Source: Gemmatimonadota bacterium (GTDB lineage: Bacteria; Gemmatimonadota; Gemmatimonadetes; Gemmatimonadales; Gemmatimonadaceae). From it: a DNA stretch of 43,352 nucleotides. The translations under genes and the position numbers were made by a program. Shown in pieces: positions 40,306 to 43,352 of this stretch. The stretch's first letter is position 1, and each line of letters opens with the position of its first letter. The stretch lies in NCBI GenBank assembly GCA_028876525.1, contig JAGWRI010000049.1:1-43352 (forward strand). The letters are read 5' to 3'. The notes below the pieces were generated by a model. The model was not told the origin of the DNA, did not search any database, and saw only the letters and a program-made list of their open reading frames with translations.

Positions 40306-40778
40306 CCTTCCCCGCCGCCCACCCGGCGCTCGCCCACGACGCGCTCGACGGCGGCGCGCACGAGCCGCTCGAGTTCGCCGGCCGTGGCGCGGTAGACGTC
40401 CAGCTCGGCGCCCATCGGATCGTTCACCGGGCGCGTGTTCTGCCCGTGCGAGGCGTACGCGGTGAGCAGGTATGCCTTGCCCTCGCCCCCCAGGGCCTCG
40501 ATGCGCTCGAGGTGGTGGGGGCCCATGGCGAGGATCAGATCGGCCCGCGCCACCACGTCGCGGTCGAGCTGGCGGGCGCGGTGGCCGTTGAGGTCGAGCC
40601 CGCGCTCGAGCCCCACGAGCAGGGCGCCGTCGGACGCCGACGCGCCCTCCCACGCGCTGGTGCCGGCGCTGGCCGTGTCGACGTCCGGCAGCCCGCGCTC
40701 GATGGCGATCTTGCGCGCGATGGCCTCGGCCAGCGGGCTGCGGCAGGTGTTGCCGGTGCAGACGAAGAGGATCTGCAC
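40302..40778 (-). CDS. Low-molecular-weight phosphatase, YwlE-like (probable protein arginine phosphatase)
   Basis: A 158-residue protein with the LMW-PTP signature C-x5-R: VCTGNTCRSPLAEA (Cys7, Arg13). The general-acid aspartate is in NDPMGAELDVY near the C-terminus. The residue before the second loop Cys is threonine (CTGNTCRS), as in Bacillus YwlE, where this Thr favours phospho-arginine; tyrosine phosphatases typically have Ile there. It directly follows tsaC/sua5, the same pairing as ywlC-ywlE in Bacillus. No McsB arginine kinase is in the window. GTG start 2 nt after tsaC; a role in protein quality control is inferred. Confidence 0.83.
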
Positions 40779-40780
40779 GC

Positions 40781-41452
40781 TCAGGCGTCGCCGATGAGCG
40801 TGGGAACGCTCTCGCGGAGCACGCGCGCCGGCACGGCGCCCGGCCGGATCACGCGCGGATGACGGCCCATGCAGTCCACCACGGTTGAGGGAGGCGACGG
40901 GGCGAGCCGGCCGCCGTCGAGCACGCGCAGCTCGCCGAGGGCCACCGCCTCCGTCCACTGGGCCAGAATCTCCCCCGCGGACGTCGCCGGGGGAACCCCC
41001 GGGCGATTGGCGCTGGTGGACGTGATCGCGTCGCCGTGGGCCTGGATGAGCCGCCGGGTGGCGGGGTGGCTGGTCCAGCGCACCGCCACGCCGCCCTCGG
41101 GGCCGCGGAGCTGCGGGGGGACCCGGCGTTCGCCGCCCGGGAGCACGAGGGTGAGCGGGCCCGGCCAATGGCGTGCCACGAGCTGCGCGGCGTAGCCGGG
41201 GAGCTGCAGGTCGAGCCGGGCCAGCGTCTCGGTGCCGTCCACGAGGAGCAGGAAGGGTTTGCCCGGCGGGCGCCGCTTGAGGCGCACCAGCGCGGCCACC
41301 GAGTCGCGGTCGATGGCCCCGCCGAATCCGTAGACCGTCTCGGTGGGATAGGCCAGGACGCGGCGCCGCTCCATCTGCTCCAGCGCCGGCTTGAGCGCGG
41401 CCTCGATCTCGGGCGGCGACCAGAACGGGTAGCTGAGCGTGTCCGGTCTCAT
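40781..41452 (-). CDS. tsaC: L-threonylcarbamoyladenylate synthase (TsaC/Sua5/YrdC)
   Basis: A 223-residue YrdC-domain protein that makes threonylcarbamoyl-AMP from threonine, bicarbonate and ATP for the t6A base of ANN-decoding tRNAs. The N-terminal LAYPTETVYGFGG, LKRRPPGKPFLLLV, HWPGPLTLVLPG, VAVRWTSHP and the SANRPGVPPATSA segment are diagnostic. It lacks the extra C-terminal Sua5 domain. ATG 41452 overlaps the ispD stop by 4 nt; the 496-residue track frame is over-extended. Confidence 0.95.
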   Translation of the reverse strand: MRPDTLSYPFWSPPEIEAALKPALEQMERRRVLAYPTETVYGFGGAIDRDSVAALVRLKRRPPGKPFLLLVDGTETLARLDLQLPGYAAQLVARHWPGPLTLVLPGGERRVPPQLRGPEGGVAVRWTSHPATRRLIQAHGDAITSTSANRPGVPPATSAGEILAQWTEAVALGELRVLDGGRLAPSPPSTVVDCMGRHPRVIRPGAVPARVLRESVPTLIGDA

Positions 41453-42141
41453 GCGGGACGCGCGAACAGCGCCTCGGCGCGCGCGAAGTCGGCCTCTTCG
41501 GTGATCTTCATGGCGCGCTCGTCGCCGCGCACCACGGTCACCGGATGGCCGAGCATCTCGCACAGCGCGGCGTCGTCGGTGGCGGCCAGCTTGCGGGCGC
41601 GCGCCTCGCGGTGAACGTCCACGATGAGCCGGCGCGGAAACCCCTGCGGGGTCTGGGCCCGCCACAGCGTGGAGCGGTCCACGGTGCGCACCACGCGGTG
41701 GCCGGCGTCCACTTCCTTGAGCGTGTCCACCACGGGAAGCGCGGCAATGGCCGGGCCGTCGCGCTCCACCGCCTCGATCACGCGGTCGATGGTGGCCGTG
41801 TCCACGAACGGGCGCGCGGCATCGTGGACCAGCACGACGTCGGCCTCGTCGGCCAGATCGTCCAGGCCGTTGGACACCGATTCGGTGCGCGTCCGCCCGC
41901 CGTTGGCGACGAGCAGGCGGTCCACGTCGCACTGGAAGATCCACGGGGGCGGGTCGCCGGCGTAGCGCATGGGCAGCACGCACACCACGGCGATCACCCG
42001 CGGATGGGCCATGAAGGTCTGCAGGGAGTGCAGCAGCATGGGCTTGCCGGCGATCCACCGGAACTGCTTGAGCTCCGCGCCGCCGGCGCGCGTGCCCTCG
42101 CCCCCGGCCACGATCACGACGCCGACGTTGCGCGGGCTCAC
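41449..42141 (-). CDS. ispD: 2-C-methyl-D-erythritol 4-phosphate cytidylyltransferase
   Basis: A 230-residue enzyme of the MEP isoprenoid pathway that attaches CMP to methylerythritol phosphate. The N-terminal VVIVAGGEGTRAGG (variant of AAGxGxRxG), KQFRWIAGKPMLLHSL, LVHDAARPFVD and the C-terminal TDDAALCEMLGHPVTVVRGD are characteristic. GTG 42141 overlaps the radA stop (GTGA). IspF, the usual neighbour or fusion partner, is not seen here, so it must be elsewhere. Confidence 0.95.
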   Translation of the reverse strand: MSPRNVGVVIVAGGEGTRAGGAELKQFRWIAGKPMLLHSLQTFMAHPRVIAVVCVLPMRYAGDPPPWIFQCDVDRLLVANGGRTRTESVSNGLDDLADEADVVLVHDAARPFVDTATIDRVIEAVERDGPAIAALPVVDTLKEVDAGHRVVRTVDRSTLWRAQTPQGFPRRLIVDVHREARARKLAATDDAALCEMLGHPVTVVRGDERAMKITEEADFARAEALFARPA

Positions 42142-43352
42142 GAGAACAGCCGAGCGAAGAGGTCGTGGATGGTGCGCACGCCGACGGTTTCCACGCGCGG
42201 GTTGCGCCGGCGCGGCACGCCGCGCTCGGCCATGAACACGCGGGCAATGCCCTGGTTGGCCGCTTCGGCAATGCGCCGCTCGGCCTGGGACACCGGGCGC
42301 ACCTCGCCCCCGAGCCCGATCTCGCCCAGGAACAGCGCGTCGGGCGGGAGCGCCACGTCGTGGACGCTGGAGCCGAGGGCGGCGGCCACGGCGAGGTCGC
42401 CGGCCGGCTCCTGAAGGCGCATCCCGCCGACGACGTTCACGAACACGTCGAGCTGGGCGAAGGTGAGGCCGGCGCGCTTGTCGAGCACGGCGAGCAGCAG
42501 GGCGAGGCGCCGGTTGTCGAGGCCCGTGCTGACGCGCTGCGGCGTGCCGAACCCGGCGCGCGTGGCCAGGGCCTGGATCTCGACGAGCATGGGGCGCGTG
42601 CCCTCGAGCAGCGCCGTCACCGCGCTGCCCGAGGCGCCGGCCGCGCGGTCGCCGAGGAACAGCTCCGACGGATTGGCCACGGGGAGCAGCCCTTCCTCGG
42701 TCATCCGGAAGACGCCGATCTCGTCCACGCTGCCGAAGCGGTTCTTCGTGGCGCGCAGGACGCGGTGGTCGAGCGTCGCGTCGCCCTCGAAGTAGAGCAC
42801 GGTGTCCACGATGTGCTCGAGCGTCTTGGGGCCGGCGATGCCGCCGCCCTTGGTCACGTGGCCCACCACCATCACGGCGGTGCCCGTTTCCTTGGCGAAG
42901 CGCATCAGCCGGGCCGCGCACTCGCGCACCTGGCCGACGTTTCCCGGCGCGCCCTCGAGGTCGGCGGTGAACAGCGTCTGGATGGAGTCCACGACGAGGA
43001 GCGCGGGGGCGCGCTCCCCCGCCGTGGCGATCACCGTTTCGAGATTGGTCTCGGGCAGCAGCGGCACCTCGGCCGCGGCCTCGCCCAGCCGGTCGGCGCG
43101 CAGCTTGACCTGCAGCGGCGACTCCTCGCCCGAGGCGTAGAGCGTGGAGCGGCCCGCCGCTTCGAGCCGCGCCGCGACCTGCAGGAGGAGGGTGGATTTG
43201 CCGATGCCCGGCTCGCCGCCGACGAGCACCATCGAGCCGGGCACGAGCCCGCCGCCCAGCACGAAGTCGAACTCGTCCAGGCCGGTGGCCCAGCGCTCGG
43301 CGGCGCCGCCCCGGACCTCGCGCAGGCGCGGGGCCGCGGCCACGCTGCCGCC
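42138..43352 (-). CDS. radA: DNA repair protein RadA (Sms), 5' end outside the window
   Basis: 405 codons of a RecA-like ATPase that drives branch migration during recombination. The RecA-type Walker A is GGEPGIGKSTLLLQVA, Walker B is LLVVDSIQTLF, and the RadA-specific KNRFGSVDEIGVF motif is present. The C-terminal Lon-protease-like domain (about 280-400) contains SGxxxRPxLVEIQAL-type and GDLAVAAALGSS segments. The N-terminal zinc finger is missing only because the window ends; the frame stays open to 43352. It is the most upstream gene of the run ispD-tsaC-ywlE-aroE-comF. Confidence 0.96.
   Translation of the reverse strand, partial: GGSVAAAPRLREVRGGAAERWATGLDEFDFVLGGGLVPGSMVLVGGEPGIGKSTLLLQVAARLEAAGRSTLYASGEESPLQVKLRADRLGEAAAEVPLLPETNLETVIATAGERAPALLVVDSIQTLFTADLEGAPGNVGQVRECAARLMRFAKETGTAVMVVGHVTKGGGIAGPKTLEHIVDTVLYFEGDATLDHRVLRATKNRFGSVDEIGVFRMTEEGLLPVANPSELFLGDRAAGASGSAVTALLEGTRPMLVEIQALATRAGFGTPQRVSTGLDNRRLALLLAVLDKRAGLTFAQLDVFVNVVGGMRLQEPAGDLAVAAALGSSVHDVALPPDALFLGEIGLGGEVRPVSQAERRIAEAANQGIARVFMAERGVPRRRNPRVETVGVRTIHDLFARLFS

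Overview
This is a very GC-rich bacterial chromosomal segment of core metabolism. About 48 protein genes are packed almost end to end, and every one except dcd lies on the minus strand. I see no RNA genes, insertion sequences, prophage, CRISPR array or plasmid functions. The mix (single-cytochrome SdhC with a Bacteroidetes/Chlamydia-like SdhA, LDH-like malate dehydrogenase, 14-gene nuo operon with the N7 motif in NuoG, UPF0182 protein, YwlE-type phosphatase beside Sua5) suggests an aerobic Gram-negative-type bacterium. Gemmatimonadota is my best guess, but that is inference and was not tested by a search.

Layout, in the direction of transcription (right to left). (1) 43352-34140: radA (cut by the window edge), ispD, tsaC/sua5, ywlE-like phosphatase, aroE, comF, then the glycolytic block gap-pgk-tpiA, then secG-carA. 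(2) 34069-33749: hup (HU), with its own promoter overlapping the carA stop and its own terminator. (3) 33625-31957: moaD-moaE-moaA (molybdenum cofactor). (4) 31844-27533: mdh-sdhC-sdhA-sdhB (malate dehydrogenase and succinate dehydrogenase). (5) 26864-27418 on the plus strand: dcd (dCTP deaminase), divergent from nuo and convergent with sdhB. (6) 26676-12293: complete nuoA-N, respiratory complex I, closed by a strong intrinsic terminator. (7) 12225-4951: phosphomannomutase/phosphoglucomutase, UPF0182 membrane protein, carbamate kinase, sucC, sucD, ndk. (8) 4881-1: yceD, rpmF, plsX, fabH, fabD, fabG, acpP and the start of fabF, the standard fatty-acid/phospholipid cluster.

Together the genes cover lower glycolysis, three TCA-cycle steps (SucCD, Sdh, Mdh), electron entry into the quinone pool through complexes I and II, fatty acid initiation and elongation, and assorted housekeeping. 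Translational coupling is extreme: most junctions are ATGA, GTGA or TGATG overlaps, and the GTG starts cluster at the GTGA junctions.

I did not find a new defence or mobile system. The most useful non-coding signals are: a palindrome in the nuo leader matching the core of a Rex (NADH-sensing repressor) operator; a terminator whose U-tract abuts the ribosome binding site of the next gene; a long imperfect hairpin between the convergent dcd and sdhB genes, one arm of which resembles a piece of nuoB; a hup leader that can fold as one hairpin; and two promoters whose spacing predicts leaderless mRNAs.
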